Shown here: positions 1 to 8,270 of the stretch, one piece after another
How the letters are laid out: every line of letters begins with the position of its first letter
How positions within the stretch are numbered: the stretch's first letter is position 1
Assembly: GCA_026129905.1 (NCBI GenBank)
Contig: JAHCHE010000014.1
Coordinates: 124,001-188,000, forward strand
Source of the DNA: Bryobacteraceae bacterium
GTDB lineage: Bacteria > Acidobacteriota > Terriglobia > Bryobacterales > Bryobacteraceae
Reading direction: 5' to 3'
DNA: 64,000 bases
Notes under the pieces: model-generated
What the model saw: the letters and a program-made list of their open reading frames with translations, nothing else
Databases searched by the model: none
Told to the model about the DNA's origin: nothing
Position numbers and translations under genes: made by a program

Positions 1-79
1 TCCAGTTTCGATCCGATGTCCACACTCGGGTGCGGGTTCTCCGTTCCCAACTTCCGTATGGCGGACCGTTGCGAACCCT

Positions 80-400
80 TCACTCACGGCGCGCTTCGCG
101 GCGAAGCCCCTCGTGCACCAGCATTTTGAGGAGGGTCTGGTATCCGATGCCCCTTCGCGTTGCGAGTTCTCGGGCCTTGGCTACATCGGGTTCGGGCAAG
201 CGCAAAGCGATTTGGACGCTGGCCACCTTCGTTAGCCGACCGATAAGGCGCGAACCCCTCGGCGCGCCGCCCTTTTTCACGGTTCCGGCCGCCTTCTGCT
301 TTACGAACTCCCGGCCTTCGCGGCTGGCCCACCAGTCCGCCTCCTGTGCCTCGTTGACGAACTTGGGCATCACGATCGGTTTCTTTTTCATCACCTTCAC
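80..400 (-). CDS. brnA: BrnA-like antitoxin (CopG/ribbon-helix-helix)
   Basis: A 106-residue protein whose C-terminal half (about 60-100) reads as a ribbon-helix-helix: a strand (ASVQIALRLPEPD) followed by KARELATRRGIGYQTLLKMLV, the typical BrnA/CopG pattern with the GxxYQTLL turn. The N-terminal half is basic and would wrap the toxin. In BrnTA systems the antitoxin neutralises BrnT and represses its own promoter. It overlaps the upstream brnT by 4 nt (ATGA), as expected for this toxin-first pair. The order and overlap are seen; the function is inferred from the family. Confidence 0.82.
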   Translation of the reverse strand: MKVMKKKPIVMPKFVNEAQEADWWASREGREFVKQKAAGTVKKGGAPRGSRLIGRLTKVASVQIALRLPEPDVAKARELATRRGIGYQTLLKMLVHEGLRREARRE

Positions 401-699
401 TCCCCTCGCAAGCGCCGGGCGAGGTAATCCTTCTTCTGCCCGGCATCGAGGTCGTACGCGGTCACGACTCGGATCGTTTCGCCGCGCTCAACCAGTACCA
501 CGGCCAGCAGCCGTCCGGAATCCGTCTCGCCGTAATACACGTAGCGCGCTTCCCCCTCCACGTCTTGCTCGTAGATCGGGATCGGGGCGTTCGACAGCGC
601 TTTCTCGACTTCTTCAGCCTTGATCCGGTGCGCCCGAATCTTACGCAGATTGTTTGCGTCCCAGTCGAACACCGCATCTCCATTGTATATGCATTGCAT
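397..699 (-). CDS. brnT: BrnT-like toxin (RelE-fold ribonuclease)
   Basis: A 100-residue protein with the BrnT hallmarks: FDWDANNLRKIRAHRI near residue 12, an aromatic RYVYYGETDSGRLLAVV core, then RVVTAYDLDAGQKKDYL. BrnT toxins are RelE-fold ribonucleases that inhibit translation under stress. The ATG at 699 is used here, although the family usually begins close to the FDWD motif, so a GTG about nine codons downstream is also possible. It is the first gene of a two-gene operon with brnA, which overlaps its stop. It appears intact. Confidence 0.82.
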   Translation of the reverse strand: MQCIYNGDAVFDWDANNLRKIRAHRIKAEEVEKALSNAPIPIYEQDVEGEARYVYYGETDSGRLLAVVLVERGETIRVVTAYDLDAGQKKDYLARRLRGE

Positions 700-905
700 G
701 ACTGCTGGAAGACGGGGAGCGGTGAAAGGCCAATCGGACGCCGAATCGCTCCTGGATGACGCCCCACTCGGAAACCGACCTCAAATCCAGGCGCTTTCCG
801 ATAGCGCCTGTAGCATCCCGGGTTGTTGCCACGCGTAGAAGTGTGGCCGACGGAAGTCCCCATTTGACGCAAGCTGCGCAGCGAAGAGGCCGCCACGCGG
901 AACGG

Positions 906-1313
906 TCAGAGAAGCTCGGTGGCCAGGGGCTCCGTGTCGACGGACGCCGGGGCGGCGCCGTTGGCCGCTTCCGCTAGAGGGCGCGAGTGGGAAGAGGAGA
1001 GGTAGTTCAACAGTTGTTCTTCCGAGCCGTCGAAGAAAGAGTCGACAAATTCCTTGAGGGCGAGATGGCGGAGGGCATCGCGGTCGACGCGCGGCTTGTA
1101 GGTGAAGGAGCGGCCGGTCTTCCGGCGCTCGGCGGCGCCGCGTTTCACCAGGCGGTCGAGCACGGTCATCACGGTGGTATAGGCCAAGTTGCGATTCTCG
1201 GTCACCATCCGGCGCACGTCTTTCACGGTGCCGTCGCCGATTCTCCACAGCGCCTTGAGACACTCCAGTTCCAGCGGCGGAGGAATGTCGCGCGGAGCGG
1301 CGTGGTTGCGCAT
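906..1313 (-). CDS. BlaI/MecI/CopY-family transcriptional repressor
   Basis: About 135 residues. The N-terminal winged helix reads LECLKALWRIGDGTVKDVRRMV, then AYTTVMTVLDRLVKRGAAERRK, which are the recognition helix and wing of the BlaI family. The C-terminal half is a helical dimerisation region with a low-complexity tail. An open frame continues upstream to 1463, but that extension is the repeat region of the neighbouring gene read in another frame, so the ATG at 1313 is chosen; it lies one base after the stop of the YhaM-like gene. No BlaR1-type sensor protease is next to it, so the target and signal are unknown. Confidence 0.8.
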   Translation of the reverse strand: MRNHAAPRDIPPPLELECLKALWRIGDGTVKDVRRMVTENRNLAYTTVMTVLDRLVKRGAAERRKTGRSFTYKPRVDRDALRHLALKEFVDSFFDGSEEQLLNYLSSSHSRPLAEAANGAAPASVDTEPLATELL

Positions 1314-1314
1314 C

Positions 1315-2595
1315 CTATGGCTCTTTCTTGAGGGCGTCCTTGAGCCGTTCGCCGAACAGGGACATCGGGCGAGGCTGGGAACGGGCTTCGCGCGGGACCG
1401 AGGCTTCGCGCGGGACCGAGGCTTCGCGCGGGACCGGGGCTTCGCGCGGGACCGGAGCTGCACGCGGGACCGAAGCTTCGCGCGGGACGGGAACTTCGCT
1501 CGGCGCCGGGGGAAGGCCCGGTTGCGGAGCTTCGGCCGCGACGGCAGCGGCGGCGGGAACAGCCTCCGGCGCGGGGCCGTTCGCGGCCGGGGCGGGCTCG
1601 ACAGGCGCGGAGCGGGCGGCGACGACCGGGACAGCCTCCTGGAGGTACTTGTCCTTCTTCAGGAGAGACCGCTCCAGCGCGCGGCAGAGTCCGGTCCAGC
1701 AACCGTCGACGTGCTGATCCCGGTCAATGGCCGTGCGCACCGCCTGCATCTTCGAATCCATGTTATCGAGGTAATGCAGCATGAGGGCTTCGGCGAAGAC
1801 GGGAACCTTCGAGGCGCCGAACTCCAGCTCGCCGTGATGGCTCAGGATCATGTGCTCGAGGAGGCTGCGCAGGCGCGGCGGAAAATCGGGCATCGCGCGC
1901 AGCTTGTCGTCGATCAGGCGCAGGCCGAGCATGATGTGGCCCAGCAGTTGGCCGTCGTCGGTATAGCCGAAGCTGCGCCGGTAGGAGAGTTCCTGAATTT
2001 TGCCCAGATCGTGTGTGATCGCGCCGGCGAGCATGAGGTCGAGATCCAGGAACGGGTACTGGCCGGCGACGAAACGGCACAACTGGCAGACCGAAAGGAC
2101 GTGCTCCAGCAGGCCGCCGAGGTAGGCGTGATGGATGGTTTTGGCGGCGGGGGCGCGGCGGTAGCCGTCGGCGATCCGCTGGTCGTCGAGCAGCGCCTCG
2201 AGCAGCGCGCGGAGGTGTGGATTCGTCATGCCCGCGACAGTCCGGCGCAGTTCCTCGAACATCTCGTCCGGGTCGCGCTGGGAGGCGGGAAAGAAGTCTT
2301 GCAGCTCGACGAGGGCGTCGTCGACGCGCTGCAGCCTGTGGATGGTGAACTGATGCCGGTTCTGGTAGATCTGGACGCGGCCCTTGGCGCGGATGAAGTC
2401 GTCGCGGTCGAACGTGTGCATGATCTCGCCCACGTTGTCCCACATCTTGGCTTCGATCTCCCCGGTGCGGTCGACGAGGGAGAGCGACAGGTAAGGCTCG
2501 CCCGTCTTTTTCTGGCGGACGTCCTTGGATTGAACGAGAAACAGCGCCGTCGCGTCCTCGTTGGGGCGCAGGTCGGAGATAAAGACAGATTTCAT
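1315..2595 (-). CDS. YhaM-like 3'-5' exoribonuclease (OB-fold + HD domain)
   Basis: A 426-residue protein. Residues about 1-110 form an OB-fold nucleic-acid binding domain (KKTGEPYLSLSLVDRTGEIEAKMW). Residues about 140-320 form an HD domain, with LLEHVLSV for the first His, THDLGK for the HD pair and ILSHHGELEFGA for the later metal ligands. This is the architecture of YhaM/CbfA, a Mn-dependent 3'-5' exonuclease. The Ala/Pro-rich C-terminus (about 340-426) contains six copies of a VPREAx hexapeptide before a short basic tail (MSLFGERLKDAL). The ATG at 2595 is preferred because the frame upstream overlaps surA. It lies 13 nt after surA and 1 nt before the BlaI-like gene, so the three are probably co-transcribed. 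Confidence 0.82.
   Translation of the reverse strand: MKSVFISDLRPNEDATALFLVQSKDVRQKKTGEPYLSLSLVDRTGEIEAKMWDNVGEIMHTFDRDDFIRAKGRVQIYQNRHQFTIHRLQRVDDALVELQDFFPASQRDPDEMFEELRRTVAGMTNPHLRALLEALLDDQRIADGYRRAPAAKTIHHAYLGGLLEHVLSVCQLCRFVAGQYPFLDLDLMLAGAITHDLGKIQELSYRRSFGYTDDGQLLGHIMLGLRLIDDKLRAMPDFPPRLRSLLEHMILSHHGELEFGASKVPVFAEALMLHYLDNMDSKMQAVRTAIDRDQHVDGCWTGLCRALERSLLKKDKYLQEAVPVVAARSAPVEPAPAANGPAPEAVPAAAAVAAEAPQPGLPPAPSEVPVPREASVPRAAPVPREAPVPREASVPREASVPREARSQPRPMSLFGERLKDALKKEP
1385..1500. repeat. 18-bp tandem repeat inside the YhaM-like gene
   Basis: About six copies of an 18-bp unit (cttcgcgcgggaccgagg with small changes) lie head to tail. On the minus strand they encode six hexapeptides V-P-R-E-A-(P/S). 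The period is a multiple of three, so copy-number change would keep the frame. The repeat lies in the disordered C-terminal tail, beyond the catalytic HD domain. Confidence 0.9.
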
Positions 2596-2608
2596 GCGCG
2601 AGAGGGGC

Positions 2609-3754
2609 TTATTTCGACGTACTGGTGGCGCTTCGTTGCGTGCCGGGAATCGGCACCAGCCAGAGCAGCCTTCTGCGGCCCGGGTTGGCGGCGACCTCTT
2701 CCTTGGTGACGGTCTCGGGGACCAGCTTGGCCGGATCGGTCCAACTGGTGTCCTTGCCCGGCGCGGCGGCCGAGTCCAACCATCCATCCTTGATCTCGAG
2801 GAAGGCCTGCTGGCGGAGTTCGGTGAGGTACTCGCGGAGCTTGGGTTCGAATCGGGGACCATAGAACTTGCCCATGATTTCGTTCTCGACCTCTTCCAGG
2901 AGCGCTATTCCCGCCTGGTGGTGCGCCATCACCCTGAGGATGAGAAATCCGTTGTCGCCCTTGATGGGATCGGTGACGTAGTTGCGTTCCTTATCCCAGA
3001 TCAGCGCCTCGATGTCCTTTTTCAGCTCGCCCTTCTTCCAGCCGCCGAGATCGCCGCCGCTGGCTTTGGTGACCGCGTCGGAGTTCTCGCGGGCCAATTC
3101 GTCAAATTTCTCGCCGCGGCGGGCCCGCTCCACCAGCGCCTTGGCTTTCTTTTCGGCGACGGCCCAGGATTCGGGGTCCTTCGAGTCGACCGAAACCAGG
3201 ATCTCCCGCAAAAAGACGCGTTCCTCGCGGACGAACTCGTCTTTATGGTCTTCATAGTATTTCTTAACTTCCTCGCGCGGGATCGTGATCCGGCTGCCGA
3301 CTTCCCGGCTAACGACTTGCTGGGTCATCAAGCCGTTCTTGGCCTCGGCCTTGAAGTCCTCGAAGCGCATACCGGTCTCTTTATGGACCAGTTCGGCGAA
3401 CTTGTCCTGGTCGGCAACCTTGAACTGGAGCATCAGTTCGGCCATGTACTTGCTGACCTCGTGGTCGACATTGATGCTGAGTTGATTACCCTTCTGGACG
3501 AGCAGGAGATTGTCGATACGGTCGCGGAGAAAGTTCTCCTCGCGCTGCTTGAGCGCTTCTTCGGCTTCTTTGCCTTCGATCTTGCGGCGCTTCAGTTCTT
3601 CTTGGAGCGACTCCCGCGACCGGATCAGATCCGTGCGAGTGATGATGTCGCCGTTGACCTTTGCGATGATCTCCTCGACAACCTCCGTCTTGTCGGCGGC
3701 CCAGGCCATCGTGAACAAAATGGGAGTTGCGGCAAAACCAACCCAATACCTCAT
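2609..3754 (-). CDS. surA: SurA-like periplasmic peptidyl-prolyl isomerase/chaperone
   Basis: A 381-residue protein with an N-terminal signal peptide (about 1-20, ending TMAWA|ADK). It is followed by the SurA N-terminal chaperone signature EEIIAKVNGDIITRTDL and helices about 45-150. A parvulin/PpiC domain lies at about 175-275 (RVFLREILV through GWKKGEL and GFLILRVMA). SurA-type proteins help outer-membrane proteins fold in the periplasm, using proline isomerisation and chaperone surfaces. Only one parvulin domain is evident, as in many short acidobacterial homologues. It is the first gene of an apparent minus-strand operon with the YhaM-like and BlaI-like genes. Confidence 0.85.
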   Translation of the reverse strand: MRYWVGFAATPILFTMAWAADKTEVVEEIIAKVNGDIITRTDLIRSRESLQEELKRRKIEGKEAEEALKQREENFLRDRIDNLLLVQKGNQLSINVDHEVSKYMAELMLQFKVADQDKFAELVHKETGMRFEDFKAEAKNGLMTQQVVSREVGSRITIPREEVKKYYEDHKDEFVREERVFLREILVSVDSKDPESWAVAEKKAKALVERARRGEKFDELARENSDAVTKASGGDLGGWKKGELKKDIEALIWDKERNYVTDPIKGDNGFLILRVMAHHQAGIALLEEVENEIMGKFYGPRFEPKLREYLTELRQQAFLEIKDGWLDSAAAPGKDTSWTDPAKLVPETVTKEEVAANPGRRRLLWLVPIPGTQRSATSTSK

Positions 3755-3774
3755 ATATCTCTATTATCCGCGAA

Positions 3775-3955
3775 GAATGGCGGCGGCGCGAGGGGGCGGG
3801 CCGGGGTGCGAGGGGGTGGCCGGGGCGCGAGGGGCGACCGCGGCGGCGAGCATGGCGGCGAGAAGGTTGCGGCAGCGCGAGAGGTGCGAGAGTGCGTTGG
3901 CGCAGGGGTAACGGCGGCGGCGCGAGGGATGACGGCGGCCAGGGAGCGGGCAGCG
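3775..3955. repeat. G-rich low-complexity intergenic tract
   Basis: The gap between surA and the CzcA-like gene is dominated by irregular repetitions of gcgaggg and ggcggcg on the plus strand, mixed with gccggggtgcgag-type blocks. No convincing gene lies here. It may fold strongly or hold a transcription end for the efflux operon, but no clear hairpin with a U-tract was seen. Confidence 0.55.
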
Positions 3956-3958
3956 GGG

Positions 3959-6900
3959 TCAAGCGGAGGAGCGCGGCGAGCCGGATTCGGTTTCGGCGCC
4001 GCAGAAAGACGGGTAGAGCAACGGCAGCAGGAACAGCGTCAACATGGTGGCGGTGACCAGGCCGCCGATGACCACTGTGGCGAGCGGCCGCTGAACCTCG
4101 GCGCCGGTGGTTGTGGCCAGGGCCATGGGCACAAAGCCGAAGCTGGCTACCAGCGCCGTCATTAAGACCGGCCGCAGGCGGAGGCTGGCGCCCTCGATGA
4201 CGGCGCGCTCGCACGGCAGGCCCTGTTCGCGGAACCGGTTCATCGAGCTGACCAGGACGATGCCGTTGAGAACGGCGAGGCCGAACAACGCAATGAACCC
4301 GATGGACGCCGAGAGGTTCAGGTTCAGTCCGCGGATCCAGAGCGCGGCGATCCCGCCCACCATCGCGAACGGGACGTTCAACAGGATGAGAAGCGCCTGG
4401 CGGACCGAGTCGAAGGTGGCGAACAGCAACGCGAAGATGATGAGAATCGAGGCGGGGATCACCAGCATGAGACGGCGAGTGGCGCGCTCCTGGTTTTCGA
4501 ACTGGCCTCCCCAGTCCATGGAATAACCGGGCGGAAGTTTCAGCCCGGATGCGATGCGAGGCCGGACGTCGGCGACAAAACCGCCGAGGTCGCGGCCTCG
4601 GACGTTGGCCTGCACGATGATACGCCGCTGCCCGTCCTCGCGCGAAATCACCTCCGGGCCGCGGGCGGGTTCGATGCGCGCCACCTGTCCCAGTCGCACG
4701 CGCTCGCCGCCGGGCGCGGTGAGGAACAACCCGCGCAGCGAGTTCAGGTCCTGGCGGTAATGCTCGGGCAGCCGCAGCACGATGTCGAAACGCCGCTGGC
4801 CCTCGATCATCTGCGAAACGTCGATTCCGCCGACTACGGCGTCCATCAACTCGCGGACGTCGGAGACATTCAGGCCGTAAAGCGCCAGGGCCGGCCGGTC
4901 CACCTCGACGCGGAGTTCGGCCACGCCGGAGACGATCTCCATCTGGGCGTCGGCGGCGCCCGGCACGGCCGACAGGATCCGCAGCGCCCGCTCCGCCAGT
5001 TGTTCGAGGGTGCGCGGGTCCTCGCCGAAGATCTTCAGCGCAACGTCGGCCTTCACGCCGGACACCACTTCGTCCAGCCGCATCGCCATGGGCTGGGTGA
5101 AGTTGAAGGCGACGCCGGGGATCGTCTCGAGGTTTTCGGAAAGGGCGTCGATAAGCTGGTCCTTATTGGAGAACCGCGTCCATTCGTTGCGGGGCTTCAG
5201 TAGGACGTAAACGTCGCCCTGGTTGATGCCCATGGCTTCGGTGGCCAAGTCGGGCCGGCCGATCTTGGTGACCACGCCCTCCACCTCCGGGAACGCGAGG
5301 ATCGTTTGCTCCGTTCGGCGGCTGATCTCGACCGATTCGGTGAGCGAGATGCCCGGCAGCTTGCGGCTTTCGATAAGGATCGATCCTTCATCCAGGCGCG
5401 GCATGAACTCGGTGCCGATGCGGGTGAGCGACGCGAGAGAGACGATCAACACGACGATGGAGGTCCCGATGGTGAGGGCGCGGAAGCGGAACAGGAGCCG
5501 GAGGAAATCCTCGTAGAGGGCGCGCAGCTTGTTGAACCAGCGCTCGCGATGTTCGCCCGCGCCGCGGCGAAGCGCCAGGCTAGCCGCCGTCGGGACGATG
5601 AATAGCGCCAGGATCAGCGATCCCACCAGGGCCGAGCAGACGGTGATCGCCATCGGCTTGAACATGCGGCGCTCCAGGCCCTCGAGGAACAGAATCGGGA
5701 GGTAGACCGCGATGATGATGGCTACCGCAAAGGTGATAGGACGAGCGACCTCGTGGGCGGCTTCGCGCACCCGCTCCAGCGCGTCGCGGTCGGTTTTGGG
5801 CGGCGCGGCGTGCAGGCGGCGGACGGAATTCTCCATCATGACCACCGCGCCGTCGACGATCATGCCGAAGTCGATGGCGCCGAGGCTCATCAGGTTGGCG
5901 GAGACGCCGAACAGGCGCATCCCGATGAAGCCCACCAGCATCGAAAGCGGAATGACGGCGGCGACGATGAGCGCGGCCTTGATGTTGCCCAGAAACAGAA
6001 GCAGCACCAGGATGACCAGGAGGCCGCCCTCGATGAGGTTCGTCCGCACCGTGCGGATGGTGGCGTCGATGACGGTGGATTGATCGTAGAACGGCAGGAT
6101 GCGGACGCCTTCGGGCAGGGTGAGGGAAGCGAGACGGCCCTTGACGCGCTCGATCACGCGTTTGCCGTTTTCGCCCTTGAGCATGATGGTCATGCCGGAG
6201 ACGGTCTCGCCCTTGCCGTCGCGGGTGACGGCGCCCTGGCGGGGCATCGGGCGGATGGAGACGGCGGCCACGTCGCGCAGCAGCACGGGCGTGCCGGCGC
6301 GGGCCAGGACGACGATCTGCTCGAGGTCGTGGATTCCGCCGGTGCGGCCCAGGCCGCGGACGGTGTACTGTTCCGAGCCGTACTCGATAAAGCCGCCGCC
6401 GAAATTCGTGTTGTTTTCTCGGATGCGCTCGTAGAGGTCGCGGAGCGTCAGGCCGTAGCGCTGGAGGCGTACCGGGTCCGCCTCGATGTGATACTGGCGC
6501 GTCTCGCCGCCCCAGGTATTCACCTCGTTGATGCCGGCGACGGTGCGGAGCTGGTTCTTGATCTGCCACTCGTGCAGCGTCTTCAGATCCATGGGCGAGA
6601 AGCCGTCGCCCTCGAGCGTGTACTGGTAGATCTCGCCGAAAGCGGTGGCGACGGGTCCCAGCGAGGGTTCGAGGCCCTCGGGGAGGCGCGCCCGGACTTC
6701 CTGCAAGCGCTCGTTGACGATCTGCCGGGCGAAATAGGTGTTCACCGAATCTTCGAAGACCAGCGTCACCATGGACAGACCGAGCTTCGAAATCGACCGG
6801 ATGCCCTCGGTGCGCGGCAGTCCCATGAGCGCCGTTTCGATCGGAAAGGTGACCAGCGCTTCCACTTCCGAGGGCGCCATGGCGGGACACTCCGTAATCA

Positions 6901-7045
6901 CCACCACCTGGTTGTTGGTAAGGTCCGGAAAGGCGTCAATCGGGATCTGGAGCAATGAGTAGAGGCCGAAGCCGACCAGGCCCAGCAGCCCGGCGATCAC
7001 GAACCAGCGGTGCCGGAGGTGAAAGTCGATGAGGCGGTTGAGCAT
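3959..7045 (-). CDS. czcA: CzcA/CusA-type heavy-metal efflux RND transporter
   Basis: A 1028-residue inner-membrane RND pump beginning MLNRLIDFHLRHRW, the usual HME-RND start. It has 12 predicted membrane segments in the standard RND layout with two large periplasmic loops. Transmembrane helix 4 carries the heavy-metal signature DFGMIVDGAVVMMEN (about residues 395-410), whose acidic residues relay protons in CzcA/CusA. The energy source is the proton gradient and the likely substrate is a divalent or monovalent metal (Co/Zn/Cd or Cu/Ag); the sequence does not settle which. An open frame extends upstream to 7456 but would overlap the adaptor gene, so the ATG at 7045 is chosen, 13 nt after the adaptor's stop. 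Confidence 0.9.
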   Translation of the reverse strand: MLNRLIDFHLRHRWFVIAGLLGLVGFGLYSLLQIPIDAFPDLTNNQVVVITECPAMAPSEVEALVTFPIETALMGLPRTEGIRSISKLGLSMVTLVFEDSVNTYFARQIVNERLQEVRARLPEGLEPSLGPVATAFGEIYQYTLEGDGFSPMDLKTLHEWQIKNQLRTVAGINEVNTWGGETRQYHIEADPVRLQRYGLTLRDLYERIRENNTNFGGGFIEYGSEQYTVRGLGRTGGIHDLEQIVVLARAGTPVLLRDVAAVSIRPMPRQGAVTRDGKGETVSGMTIMLKGENGKRVIERVKGRLASLTLPEGVRILPFYDQSTVIDATIRTVRTNLIEGGLLVILVLLLFLGNIKAALIVAAVIPLSMLVGFIGMRLFGVSANLMSLGAIDFGMIVDGAVVMMENSVRRLHAAPPKTDRDALERVREAAHEVARPITFAVAIIIAVYLPILFLEGLERRMFKPMAITVCSALVGSLILALFIVPTAASLALRRGAGEHRERWFNKLRALYEDFLRLLFRFRALTIGTSIVVLIVSLASLTRIGTEFMPRLDEGSILIESRKLPGISLTESVEISRRTEQTILAFPEVEGVVTKIGRPDLATEAMGINQGDVYVLLKPRNEWTRFSNKDQLIDALSENLETIPGVAFNFTQPMAMRLDEVVSGVKADVALKIFGEDPRTLEQLAERALRILSAVPGAADAQMEIVSGVAELRVEVDRPALALYGLNVSDVRELMDAVVGGIDVSQMIEGQRRFDIVLRLPEHYRQDLNSLRGLFLTAPGGERVRLGQVARIEPARGPEVISREDGQRRIIVQANVRGRDLGGFVADVRPRIASGLKLPPGYSMDWGGQFENQERATRRLMLVIPASILIIFALLFATFDSVRQALLILLNVPFAMVGGIAALWIRGLNLNLSASIGFIALFGLAVLNGIVLVSSMNRFREQGLPCERAVIEGASLRLRPVLMTALVASFGFVPMALATTTGAEVQRPLATVVIGGLVTATMLTLFLLPLLYPSFCGAETESGSPRSSA

Positions 7046-7058
7046 GGCCGGGGGCGCT

Positions 7059-8270
7059 CTATTCGTCGGACAGCGATCCGCGCAGAAGCTGTGACTTGAG
7101 AATGAAACTACCGCCGACGGCGACGCTCTCTCCGGGCCGCACGCCGCGGAGGATCTCCTGCTCGGCGCCGATGGAGCGGCCGGTGGCGACGGGGCGAGCT
7201 TCAAAGCGGTCCTCGCCGCGGCGGATGAAGACGACGGTATCGCCGCCCAGTTCCTGCAGCGCGGTGTGCGGCAGGAAGATCGCCGGCCGGGAACCGCCCA
7301 GGTCGAGTTCCGCCGTGGCGTACATTTCCGGCTTGAGGAGGCCGCCGCCGTTCGGCAACTCGACGCGGGCCATGATGGTGCGGGTTGTAGGATCGAGTTC
7401 TTCGCCCAGCCGCACCACCCGTCCGGGGAAGGGCCGGTCCGGGTAAGCCTGCACAAAGACTCGCGCCGGCATGCCCGTGCGCAGCTTCGCCAGGTGCTCC
7501 TCGTTCACCGCCGCGATCATCCACAGCGTCGACAAGTCGGTGATCACGAAGAGGGGGGCGGACGGTTCCACCACGGTGCCGGGCGTGACGTTGCGCTGGA
7601 GCAAGGTTCCCGACGCGGGCGCGACGATCGGGATGAGCGTTTCTTCGGAGTCCAGGCGCTGCGACTCCTCAAGCGGCACCTTCAGATAGTCCACCAGGTG
7701 GAAGCGCGTGCGCTCCAGTTCCACTTCGCCGTGCGCGATAGCCGCCTCGGCGTTGCGAAATTCCGTTTCTGCCTGCTCCACCTGTTGGAGGGAAGCCGCC
7801 TTCAATTCGTACAGCCGGCGCATGCGGTCGCGCTGCCGCTGGGCGAACGCCAGCGCGTTTTTCAGCCGGTCCAGTTCGGCCACCGCGCGGCGGTACTCGG
7901 CGCGGGCTTCGTGGATCTCGTGGCTGTGCATGCGGGCGAGGATGTCGCCTTCCTTGACGGCGTCGCCGGGATTGGCATAGACGCGAAAGATAGCGCCGGC
8001 GGTGGTGGCGCCCACTCTCCAAGAGCGGTTCTCGTTGAGGGTGATCCGCCCGGTGGCCTGGAGGGTTTCCGGAAGCGAACGGGGCAGGACTTCCTGGATT
8101 GCGACTCCCGCCTCGCGCTGGGCGGCGGCGCCGATGACCACTTCATTCCTGGGTTCCGGCGGCGCCGCCCGCTCGACGACCGCTTCGGCGGACTGGGGCG
8201 GCTTGGACCCGCACCCGGCGAGGCAGTGGGCCAGGACGGCTACCGCGATAACGATACAGGAGCGACTCAC
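7059..8270 (-). CDS. czcB: CzcB-type membrane fusion protein (lipoprotein adaptor)
   Basis: A 403-residue periplasmic adaptor. It begins with a lipoprotein signal peptide whose lipobox reads LAGC (Cys about 20). It then shows the HlyD/CzcB pattern: a beta-barrel/lipoyl half (GAIFRVYANPGDAVKEGDIL), a long alpha-hairpin of about 100 residues rich in A, E, R and L, the second lipoyl half (ASGTLLQRNVTPGTVVEP) and a C-terminal barrel. It would bridge the CzcA pump and the CzcC outer-membrane channel. No extra N-terminal metal-binding domain is visible. It overlaps the upstream czcC by 4 nt. Confidence 0.88.
   Translation of the reverse strand: MSRSCIVIAVAVLAHCLAGCGSKPPQSAEAVVERAAPPEPRNEVVIGAAAQREAGVAIQEVLPRSLPETLQATGRITLNENRSWRVGATTAGAIFRVYANPGDAVKEGDILARMHSHEIHEARAEYRRAVAELDRLKNALAFAQRQRDRMRRLYELKAASLQQVEQAETEFRNAEAAIAHGEVELERTRFHLVDYLKVPLEESQRLDSEETLIPIVAPASGTLLQRNVTPGTVVEPSAPLFVITDLSTLWMIAAVNEEHLAKLRTGMPARVFVQAYPDRPFPGRVVRLGEELDPTTRTIMARVELPNGGGLLKPEMYATAELDLGGSRPAIFLPHTALQELGGDTVVFIRRGEDRFEARPVATGRSIGAEQEILRGVRPGESVAVGGSFILKSQLLRGSLSDE

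Noticed and set aside
1385-1500. Regular 18-bp repeats as a possible CRISPR array
   Set aside because: Repeats are contiguous without spacers and lie in frame inside a coding tail.
1189-2709. Long plus-strand open frame of about 506 codons opposite the YhaM-like gene
   Set aside because: It is antisense to a protein with clear OB and HD motifs, is rich in R, G and A repeats, and matches no family; it is a high-G+C shadow.
7046-7456. N-terminal extension of CzcA to 7456
   Set aside because: It would run through the CzcB gene; MLNRLIDFHL at 7045 is the normal HME-RND start.
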